NCBI GenBank assembly: GCA_018266735.1
Contig: JAFDZT010000002.1
Coordinates: forward strand, 546,439 to 610,438
Reading direction: 5' to 3'
Origin: Bacteroidota bacterium
GTDB lineage: Bacteria; Bacteroidota; Ignavibacteria; Kapaibacteriales; Kapaibacteriaceae
Length of the DNA stretch: 64,000 nt
The first letter of the stretch is position 1. Each line of letters begins with the position of its first letter. This document shows positions 57,464-64,000 of this stretch, in pieces. Position numbers and translations under genes: made by a program. Below the pieces are notes generated by a model. It saw only the letters and a list, made by a program, of their open reading frames with translations. It was not told the origin of the DNA and made no database searches.

Positions 57464-58890
57464 TGTAGAGCTCCGCGCCAACGGTCTCGCAGACCTGTGC
57501 GCACGATGCGCACCGTCACGCAGGTATCCTCTCCCATGGACCGACGGAGTTCCGTGTGCACATTCAGCACAAAGGCGAAGAACAACCACCAGTAGGCAGA
57601 GACGAGGAGATTACCGTTCAGACAAACAAAAATAGTGATGAGCAGGATGAAGGGAAGAATGGGGGCAAGGCGCTCAAGGTCGGAACCATCGGCGAGATGG
57701 TCGCGCGTCCACTGTCGCTCCGAGAGTAGGAGCCGACCGAACAACACGAGGAGAAAGACCAAAAAGACGGCGATCCCGACCACACCCATTTCAGAGATCA
57801 CCGTTCCGTAGGTGGTGGCAGGATAGGGCGAGCTGTAGGCGCGACCGAAGTTGCTGTTGGCAAAGTTGCCGGGGCCGACGCCCAACAGCGGCGATTCCTT
57901 CCACACTTCGATGGAGGCAGCATAGTCGCCCGTGCGCTGTGTGAGCGACTCACCAACGATGGTACCCGACTCGCCCGAACTGGCCTTGCCGGTGATGATG
58001 GATCCCACACGCATGGCAAAGAGCTCGACCACAGACACATCTGCATAGCTCTCCACGATGCGGTCTGCGATGACGATCACCACCGTCGACATGGCAACGA
58101 CCATGCCCACCCGCTTCCACGCCGCCTGCCGATACAGCACCATGGCCAACACCATCACGGCACCCGTAAGCATGAGTCCGGTGAGCGAGAAGGCAAGGAG
58201 CAAGGCAATGAGTGCCGATACGATGGCAAGGATCTGCACCCAACGCGTCTTCAAGATGCCGGCACTTCCGCGGAAGATGGGGATCACAAGCAACGCGAGA
58301 TTGATCGAGCTGTAGGTGGCCAAAGCCGATGGCTCACTGAAGATGGATGTGGCACGAAAGAGATTGGCGAATTGCAGCGAGAGCTGTCCGAGCTCATTGT
58401 CCTGCATCTGCCCTTTGATGAACGATGTGTTCGTGATGTCGATCCACGCCAACGGCAGATCCAATGCACGCGCCACGATCTGATAGGCACCGAACAAGCA
58501 GATGACAATGGAGACGGCCAAGTGCAAACGCAATGCGTCGATCCATGCACGCGGGCGGACGGGTATGCACCAGAGCACAACACCGAACGACCACATGAAG
58601 ATGAAGTGCGAGAGTGTCTTGAACGATTGCACCATGCGAATGGAGTCGGCATAGAATACCGGCGAGATCGTCGACACGGTCATCGAAGCCAAGAGCAATA
58701 CCATCACCGTGATCTCAGGTCCACGCGGGATGCGCAACGGCGTTCCCGTCCACACCATCCAGAACGGCACGGCAAGCATGAAGAGCATGATCGTGAACTC
58801 AAGCGGCGTCACCCCCATCGAGCCGATGGCGAACACCTGGAAGATGCCAAGGTTCGAGACCACGAAGCAGAGCGCAAGGAAGGCCGTCAT
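57454..58890 (-). CDS. O-antigen ligase/polymerase family membrane protein
   Basis: A 478-aa polytopic membrane protein with about 10-12 predicted transmembrane helices. It has the Wzy_C-type signature around a periplasmic loop: [20 protein letters not shown] (residues 325-344), followed by [20 protein letters not shown], the E-x-G-like motif of O-antigen ligases. It would polymerise or ligate surface polysaccharide. It overlaps the preceding gene by 4 nt and folD by 10 nt, so expression is coupled to metabolic genes. Confidence 0.85.
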   Translation of the reverse strand: MTAFLALCFVVSNLGIFQVFAIGSMGVTPLEFTIMLFMLAVPFWMVWTGTPLRIPRGPEITVMVLLLASMTVSTISPVFYADSIRMVQSFKTLSHFIFMWSFGVVLWCIPVRPRAWIDALRLHLAVSIVICLFGAYQIVARALDLPLAWIDITNTSFIKGQMQDNELGQLSLQFANLFRATSIFSEPSALATYSSINLALLVIPIFRGSAGILKTRWVQILAIVSALIALLLAFSLTGLMLTGAVMVLAMVLYRQAAWKRVGMVVAMSTVVIVIADRIVESYADVSVVELFAMRVGSIITGKASSGESGTIVGESLTQRTGDYAASIEVWKESPLLGVGPGNFANSNFGRAYSSPYPATTYGTVISEMGVVGIAVFLVFLLVLFGRLLLSERQWTRDHLADGSDLERLAPILPFILLITIFVCLNGNLLVSAYWWLFFAFVLNVHTELRRSMGEDTCVTVRIVRTGLRDRWRGALQWL

Positions 58891-60845
58891 CGCACCTCCG
58901 CGAGCAACTGTTGCACGGCGTCAAGATCGTGGACGGGAAGCCGACAGGACTCGCCTTCGCAGAGCATCACGAACGGTCGCTCGGACGCCTCATAGCGAAG
59001 GGTCACGTTGGGCAGAAAGGCGGCATGGACGGCGCGAAGGATCGATGCATCCTGTCCACCGATCGTGATGGTCCGATACGGTCGACGCGTCACATCCCAT
59101 GCACACAACAACATGCAATGCCCGGGAGCATGATCACGAAGAAGTGCGGCCACCGAGTCGATGGTGTCAGTAGTGCGTCCCATGCGCGCTTGCACATAGG
59201 CCGTGATGCTCGTCCCACTCGGATAGGCACCATCATAGGTCTGCTTCTGACGGGCGATCAACGACGTCGCATGTTCATGTGCCAACGTACAGTAGCCGCC
59301 GTGGACAGGGTCGTGGTGATGGCGGTCGATCTCATCCAACCGTTCCTCAACATGCTGTCGGTACGTCTCATCTCCCGTGGTCTGATGCAGTTCAAATGCA
59401 GCCCATGCCAACGCTGCCCGATCGTCGAGCATGAGCGGTATCGTTGAATGTCCACCGCACACATGTGATGCAGCTGTATGCACCACATCATAGGCACGCA
59501 TGGCGAGCGCCGTGTAGGAAGGTCGATCGAAACTCCGTCCGGCCTTTGCCAACGCGGCGATCATCAGACCGTTCCAATCCACGAGCACCTTCGTGTCGGT
59601 GATCGGAGCGATCCGCTGCGTGCGTGTTCGCAAGAGTGTTGTGCGAAGCGTTTGCCATTCCTCGTCGTGCATGAGCGAACGGAGGTGATCCGGCGCACAG
59701 TGCAGGATGTTCATGCCCGTAGCGGCACCCGATGCCTCGTCGTGGAAGTTCCCGTCTGCCCTCACACCCAGCTTCGCAAGCATCTCGTCGGAGGCTCCGT
59801 GTGAACGCAGTTCTTCCATGGACCATACATAGTACGTCCCCTCTTCCCCATCACTGTCTGCATCCTGGGCCGATGTGAACGCACCGCGTGTTGCAGCGTC
59901 CGTCGACACGAGCTCGCGTTGCACATAGGTGACGATCTCGTCGACCACCACACGATACGCATCATCGCCCGTGATCTGCCATGCCTCCGTATAGGCCATC
60001 ATGAGCATTGCCTGATCGTAGAGCATCTTCTCGAAATGCGGTACCAACCATGCACGATCTGTTGAATACCGATGGAAGCCGAAGCCAACATGATCGAAGA
60101 GTCCACCCGCGCGCATTGCGTCCAGTGTGGATGTGACCATGGAAACGATCGTGGTGCGAGCATCACCCGTGCGATGCGCAGCGCAGCGCATCAGGTAGAG
60201 AAGGTGGTGTGGTGACGGGAACTTCGGCTGTGCACCGAAACCTCCGTACACATCATCGAACATGCGCACATGATGATCCACCACTGCTTGTTCGATCGAT
60301 GCATCCACCGTGCCGCGCAGATCGGCCGCTGCGCGGTCGCGCACCATGGCCGTGATCTCGCGCGCACTTTCGTCAACACGCGCACGGTCGTTCTGCCACA
60401 CGTCGTGCAACCGCGAAAGGAGGTCGAGAAATCCGAGACGTCCGCCGCGCGACTCGCGCGGGAAGTAGGTGCCGGCGAAGAACGGACGTTGGTCGGCATC
60501 CATCATCACGGTGAGTGGCCACCCGCCGTGTCCCGTCATGGCCTGACAGACATCCATGTAGATGGCGTCGATATCGGGCCGTTCCTCCCTATCCACCTTC
60601 ACACAGATGTAGTGCTCGTTGAGGTAGGCGGCAACATCGTCGTTCTCGAAGCTCTCGCGCTCCATTACATGACACCAATGACAGGTGGCATAGCCAATAG
60701 AGACGAAGACCGGCTTGTTCTCTACGCGTGCAAGGGCAAAGGCAGCGTCCGACCATGGACGCCACATCACGGGATTATAGGCGTGTTGGAGAAGGTATGG
60801 CGACCGCTCGTGGACGAGCAGGTTCGGGAGGCGGCTATCCCGCAT
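58887..60845 (-). CDS. Thioredoxin-domain protein, DUF255/YyaL (SSP411) family
   Basis: A 652-aa protein of the widespread YyaL/spermatogenesis-associated-protein-20 family. The N-terminal thioredoxin-like DUF255 domain has CHWC at residues 55-58 ([17 protein letters not shown]), followed by [15 protein letters not shown] and [13 protein letters not shown] large alpha/alpha-toroid domain follows, resembling glycosidase or epimerase barrels. Cellular role unproven; no signal peptide, so cytoplasmic. It overlaps tdh by 11 nt and the O-antigen ligase gene by 4 nt. Confidence 0.93.
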   Translation of the reverse strand: MRDSRLPNLLVHERSPYLLQHAYNPVMWRPWSDAAFALARVENKPVFVSIGYATCHWCHVMERESFENDDVAAYLNEHYICVKVDREERPDIDAIYMDVCQAMTGHGGWPLTVMMDADQRPFFAGTYFPRESRGGRLGFLDLLSRLHDVWQNDRARVDESAREITAMVRDRAAADLRGTVDASIEQAVVDHHVRMFDDVYGGFGAQPKFPSPHHLLYLMRCAAHRTGDARTTIVSMVTSTLDAMRAGGLFDHVGFGFHRYSTDRAWLVPHFEKMLYDQAMLMMAYTEAWQITGDDAYRVVVDEIVTYVQRELVSTDAATRGAFTSAQDADSDGEEGTYYVWSMEELRSHGASDEMLAKLGVRADGNFHDEASGAATGMNILHCAPDHLRSLMHDEEWQTLRTTLLRTRTQRIAPITDTKVLVDWNGLMIAALAKAGRSFDRPSYTALAMRAYDVVHTAASHVCGGHSTIPLMLDDRAALAWAAFELHQTTGDETYRQHVEERLDEIDRHHHDPVHGGYCTLAHEHATSLIARQKQTYDGAYPSGTSITAYVQARMGRTTDTIDSVAALLRDHAPGHCMLLCAWDVTRRPYRTITIGGQDASILRAVHAAFLPNVTLRYEASERPFVMLCEGESCRLPVHDLDAVQQLLAEVR

Positions 60846-61866
60846 ACACGTTGGCGATGTTCGGGATCAAGTAGTCGTTGAAGGCCGTGTCCATATCATA
60901 GAAAGGCTTCCATCCCCAATCCGCGCGAGCCGCATCATCGTTGGCATCGGCGCACCACGAGTCCACGATGGCCTGACGACGTTCGTGCGGCGCATACGTG
61001 ATCACGGCATCGGGATACGCACTCATCACTTGCGCGGCGATCTCCTCGGCGCTCGGTGCAAAGGCAGCGATGTTGTACATCCGTCGCGTGAGCGATGTGG
61101 CCGGCGCATCGGCCAATTCCATGATGGCGCGCACACCGTCGGGCATGGCCATGAACGGAATGCGCGTGTCCGGTCGCACGAAGCATGCATAGGGCTTGCC
61201 TTGCGCAACAGCGTGGATCATCTCGGGAGCATAGTCGCTCGTTCCGCCGGTAGGAACCGTGAAGGCGCTGATCAGTCCGGGGAAGCGCACACCACGGAAG
61301 TCGACGTACTTCACGGACATGTCTTCGGTGAGCTGTCCCATGTGATCACTCACATACGAGCCCAGTTGTTCGCAGTACAATTTGTTGATGCCGTACATGG
61401 TGATCGGCTCACAGAATTGCGTCTCCGTCACACGTCCTGCCGCTGCCTTCGCGGCAATGCTCGGCAGTCCGTACACAGCGATCGTGCTCGGGAACAGGAA
61501 CTTTACCGGCGTGCCCGTGCGCTGACCGATACGACGTGCCATCATGAGCAGTCCCATGGTCCCGTTCACATTCACATTGTGCGCCTTTTCGGGAAACTTC
61601 TCGGCCGAGGTGGAGAGCAAGGCGGCAAGGTGATAGATCTCTTCGAAGTCGAACTGCTCGAGTTGCTGGACGAGGGCGGGATCGGACACATCGCCTTGCA
61701 AGACCGTATGGCAGTGCGCCGCCTGTTCGGGCTGCAGTGCCGAGAGGTCGACGGCCACCACGGCACGATCGCCACGTTGGGCAAATGCTTCCAGCATGGA
61801 ATGACCCATTTCTCCACCGGCACCGGTCACAAGCGTAAATCGAGGCACGGACGAACTCCTGAACAT
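60835..61866 (-). CDS. tdh: SDR-type L-threonine 3-dehydrogenase
   Basis: A 343-aa extended short-chain dehydrogenase. The NAD-binding loop is [13 protein letters not shown] (a GxGxxG variant), the catalytic YxxxK is [11 protein letters not shown], and FPSTIAVYG precedes it. The signature [19 protein letters not shown] is characteristic of UDP-galactose-epimerase-like threonine dehydrogenases, which oxidise L-threonine to 2-amino-3-oxobutyrate. A nucleotide-sugar epimerase is the alternative. First gene of a five-gene overlapping run on the minus strand. Confidence 0.87.
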   Translation of the reverse strand: MFRSSSVPRFTLVTGAGGEMGHSMLEAFAQRGDRAVVAVDLSALQPEQAAHCHTVLQGDVSDPALVQQLEQFDFEEIYHLAALLSTSAEKFPEKAHNVNVNGTMGLLMMARRIGQRTGTPVKFLFPSTIAVYGLPSIAAKAAAGRVTETQFCEPITMYGINKLYCEQLGSYVSDHMGQLTEDMSVKYVDFRGVRFPGLISAFTVPTGGTSDYAPEMIHAVAQGKPYACFVRPDTRIPFMAMPDGVRAIMELADAPATSLTRRMYNIAAFAPSAEEIAAQVMSAYPDAVITYAPHERRQAIVDSWCADANDDAARADWGWKPFYDMDTAFNDYLIPNIANVYAG

Positions 61867-61879
61867 GTATTGGAAAGAG

Positions 61880-62887
61880 CTACAAAGATACGGAGCCCCC
61901 GCTCACATGCAGGAATTCAAGTGTGCGAGCAAAGCCATATTCATGGATCACCTCGGCACAGACGGTCGCCTGTCGACTGTGATCCCGCAGAAACTCCAGC
62001 ATGCCCTGCTGCTGCCACACATAATCCTGGGCGATCTGCGGGAAGCGTCGTCGCAGCACACCATACGGGTGAACGGCCTTCGCACTCCAATACCACTGAA
62101 AGAGTCGGATGCGCTGCTCATTGCCTGCGCGGGCCACGCAGATGGGAAGGACGACGTTGACGAGCAGTTCGCGACGCATGGCCGCACCTTCGCGAGCGAT
62201 GCGTTCGCGTTCAGCCCGCTCCAGTGCTCCGAGCACATCGTCGATGGCAATGCTCGTGAACTCCTGCGCCATGCGCCCCATGGCCGAGCTCGACACGCTC
62301 AGGCGCACGGCAGCGATCTCGCCCTCGTCCACCGGTCGATGTCGTTTCCGTCCCAACCGGTCCAGCCATGCCGATGCCATGGCCTGCACAGCGCCTGCCG
62401 TCCCGACACGTCGGATGTGGACGTGTGCTTCGGCCGACGTGCGCAACAACCGCAACAGCGCGAAGTGTTGCAGTTCCTCGACGGGAAGTTCCGTGGCAAC
62501 AGCGGACCGTTCGCGATGCAGTCGAATGCCGCGCCATAGGTCCGACGGATCGAGCACGATCGTCCATCGCGCATCGGGCACCGGTGCATCATCGACCAAC
62601 ACCACATGCACCAACAGCGAGGCATAGCGTCGGTCGTGATGATGATCGTGCATCATCCAATCGCTGGCCTTGCGGTGGAACTCACCATTCCCCACGAAGA
62701 CGGTACCGTTGTGCAGCACGGCCATGTCGCGAAAGTCCGGACCATCGTGCGCATTCACCAGTCCGGCCGCAACGATCTGCACCTCGTCGCCATTACTGCA
62801 TCGCCACATGCGATGCGGGTCTGCAAGGATGGCCTGCACGGCGCGCTGCAGTATGCGTTCGGGTAGTTCGTGAACGTGATGTTGCAT
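61880..62887 (-). CDS. DUF2851 family protein
   Basis: A 335-aa protein of family DUF2851, common in Bacteroidota and of unknown function. Typical features are GLVNAHDGPDFRDMAVL, then FVGNGEFHRKASDWMMHDHH (the family's 'G-x-V/E-H-x-x-SDW-x-x-H' pattern, rich in His/Asp and possibly metal-binding) and YASLLVHVVLVDD. The ATG at 62887 has GGAGG upstream. It lies 48 nt after pyrF and probably shares its transcript. Confidence 0.9.
   Translation of the reverse strand: MQHHVHELPERILQRAVQAILADPHRMWRCSNGDEVQIVAAGLVNAHDGPDFRDMAVLHNGTVFVGNGEFHRKASDWMMHDHHHDRRYASLLVHVVLVDDAPVPDARWTIVLDPSDLWRGIRLHRERSAVATELPVEELQHFALLRLLRTSAEAHVHIRRVGTAGAVQAMASAWLDRLGRKRHRPVDEGEIAAVRLSVSSSAMGRMAQEFTSIAIDDVLGALERAERERIAREGAAMRRELLVNVVLPICVARAGNEQRIRLFQWYWSAKAVHPYGVLRRRFPQIAQDYVWQQQGMLEFLRDHSRQATVCAEVIHEYGFARTLEFLHVSGGSVSL
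61883..61890 (-). promoter_or_regulatory. TAnnTTTG -7 box before tdh (TATCTTTG on minus)
   Basis: An exact consensus match inside the last codons of the DUF2851 gene, 16 nt upstream of the tdh ATG. The same 8-mer precedes pyrF and the CoA-transferase gene. Confidence 0.5.
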
Positions 62888-62935
62888 GGTACACCTCCAA
62901 CCATTGAAGTGCACATAGGGAGGAGCAACGTGACG

Positions 62936-63688
62936 TTAGGCGAGGAGGGCGGCGAGGCGCTCGGCCTCGACGCGGACGGTCGTGGCGAAGTCTTCGGTGG
63001 CGTCGATGTAGAGCAGACCGCGCGACACGTTGTACACGGCAGGTCCCGTCCCATTGGCACTGCGGATCGTTGCCGCATCGCCGCCTTGCGACCCTACCCC
63101 CGGCACCAAGAAGGGTGCGTCCGGGAACGATGAGCGAAGGGCAGCGAGCTCGGCCGCATGTGTGGCACCGACGACGAAGCCAATGTCGGCCCGACGTTCC
63201 CATGCAAGCGCCGTGCGCATCACGCGCTCGTAGAGCGGCTCTCCATCCACCATGCATCGCTGGAAGTCGTGCGAGCCCGCATTCGATGTGAGTGCGAGCA
63301 CATAGACCATTTTGTTCGGCACCGCAAGGAAAGGTCCCACGGAGTCCGAACCCATGTATGGGGAAACGGTAACTGCATCGGCCCTGAGATCGTCGAACAC
63401 CGCCTTGGCATAGGCGGCGGACGTATTGCCGATGTCGCCCCGCTTCGCATCGGCGATCACATAGCTCGTGCCGCACAGCTCACGCGTTGCATACATGGCA
63501 TCGATGCCTTCTCTGCCGTATTGCTCGTAAAAGGCCAGGTTGATCTTGAAACATGCGGCCACATGCCTCGTAGCGCCAATGATGGCCTCATTGAAGGCAA
63601 CGATGGCATCGGCACGGCCGCGCAGGTGGAGGGGGATCTTGGAAAGGTCTACATCGAGACCCACACACAGGCCGTTGGAAGGGATCAT
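62936..63688 (-). CDS. pyrF: Orotidine 5'-phosphate decarboxylase
   Basis: A 250-aa type 2 (PyrF/UMPS-archaeal-like longer form) OMP decarboxylase, making UMP. The catalytic Asp-Lys-Asp array is ADAKRGDIGNTSAAYAK with Lys82. The N-terminus GLCVGLDVDLSKIP and ACFKINLAFYEQYGREG are conserved, and PFLVPGVGSQGGD is the phosphate-binding loop. The ATG at 63688 lies 4 nt after an exact TAnnTTTG box, so the mRNA is probably leaderless. Confidence 0.95.
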   Translation of the reverse strand: MIPSNGLCVGLDVDLSKIPLHLRGRADAIVAFNEAIIGATRHVAACFKINLAFYEQYGREGIDAMYATRELCGTSYVIADAKRGDIGNTSAAYAKAVFDDLRADAVTVSPYMGSDSVGPFLAVPNKMVYVLALTSNAGSHDFQRCMVDGEPLYERVMRTALAWERRADIGFVVGATHAAELAALRSSFPDAPFLVPGVGSQGGDAATIRSANGTGPAVYNVSRGLLYIDATEDFATTVRVEAERLAALLA

Positions 63689-63692
63689 TCGA

Positions 63693-63700
63693 CAAAGATA
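63693..63700 (-). promoter_or_regulatory. TAnnTTTG -7 box before pyrF (TATCTTTG on minus)
   Basis: An exact consensus match with only 4 nt to the pyrF ATG; a leaderless transcript is predicted. Confidence 0.55.
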
Positions 63701-63745
63701 TCGCTCTGCTCGTTGTAAATTCTACGCCTCACTTGGAGAACATTC

Positions 63746-64000
63746 ATGCTAGTTCGGTCTTCCTCCGCCTTCCTTCTGCTTGCAGCGGCCTCTCTGATCA
63801 CTGCCTGTGGCTCGTCGGCGCAAACATCGTCGATGCCGCCAAAGGATAAAGACGGCGACGCGCCGAAAAAATCGATCAAGACCTACGACAAGGTCATCAC
63901 CAAGGAAACGGTCTCGGACTCCGGTCTGTTCATCGTCCACCGTGTGGATGAGAAGCTGTATTACGAGATCCCCACGTCCTTTCTCGGCAAAGAACTCCTG
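63746..64000 (+). CDS. Zinc-dependent metalloprotease (DUF5117/5118-type), N-terminal part
   Basis: Partial gene; the 85 codons to the window edge are all open. The start is a lipoprotein signal peptide with the lipobox Cys at residue 21 (LITACGS), followed by a charged linker (PPKDKDGDAPKKSIKTYDK). The stretch VSDSGLFIVHRVDEKLYYEI then resembles the N-terminal domain of large zinc metalloproteases with DUF5118/DUF5117 in Bacteroidota. The catalytic HExxH lies beyond the edge, so the assignment is by N-terminus only. GGAG precedes the ATG. Confidence 0.72.
   Translation, partial: MLVRSSSAFLLLAAASLITACGSSAQTSSMPPKDKDGDAPKKSIKTYDKVITKETVSDSGLFIVHRVDEKLYYEIPTSFLGKELL

Overview
The window looks like chromosomal core sequence from a member of the Bacteroidota/FCB group, most like a Kapaibacteriota/Ignavibacteria-type lineage. 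The evidence is: many secreted proteins with C-terminal type IX secretion (T9SS, 'type A') sorting domains; a GWxTD-domain protein; LptE, TamB and OmpA-type envelope genes; DUF3467, DUF2279 and DUF2851 proteins; an Omp28-type protein; and promoter-like TAnnTTTG boxes, the -7 element of the Bacteroidota primary sigma factor. Base composition is fairly GC-rich by eye (upper fifties percent). The genus assignment is inference. I saw no rRNA, CRISPR array, insertion sequence, prophage or integrase.

Layout. 1-3.5 kb: end of a RelA/SpoT protein, nuoJ-nuoK of complex I, a lipoprotein with a CxC motif, a solo UmuD-like protease and a DUF4397/T9SS protein. 3.5-5.2 kb (minus): tRNA-Leu(CAA) and tRNA-Val(TAC) with their own terminator, then Mrp ATPase plus a NifU-domain protein (Fe-S assembly). 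5.2-10 kb: three secreted T9SS proteins, two of them tandem BNR-type paralogues. 10-13.7 kb (minus): MBL hydrolase, LptE, membrane glycosyltransferase and FAH-family protein. 14-16.3 kb: a large T9SS protein whose codon use differs from its neighbours. 16.4-20.5 kb: methyltransferase, nuoA-nuoB, anmK and acyl-CoA dehydrogenase. 20.6-27.8 kb (minus): TamB, isocitrate dehydrogenase and thiolase. 27.9-34.1 kb: atpD-atpC, then guaB, M24 peptidase and GT4 glycosyltransferase. 34.1-38.8 kb: a membrane Fe-S oxidoreductase of EtfD type, diverging from a CoA-transferase and a GWxTD protein. 38.9-44.2 kb (minus): Omp28-like T9SS protein and the conserved rpmH-rnpA-yidD-yidC set. 44.3-55.2 kb: DUF3467, TPR lipoprotein, BNR protein, LolA-like protein, alpha/beta hydrolase, RlpA, DUF2279 protein and OmpA/TSP3 protein. 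55.2-63.7 kb (minus): adk and an overlapping string rluA-like/folD/O-antigen ligase/DUF255/tdh, then DUF2851 and pyrF. At the right edge a zinc metalloprotease gene begins.

How it fits together: respiration (nuo, atp, acyl-CoA dehydrogenase to ETF to EtfD, thiolase, IDH), envelope biogenesis (LptE, TamB, YidC/YidD, OmpA, RlpA, glycosyltransferases, O-antigen ligase) and T9SS export dominate. Complex I and ATP synthase genes are split into small pieces. The most notable pattern cutting across genes is the set of TAnnTTTG boxes: three sit only 4-5 nt before start codons (leaderless mRNAs predicted), and three divergent gene pairs have back-to-back boxes 21-25 nt apart. I found no convincing new multi-gene system.
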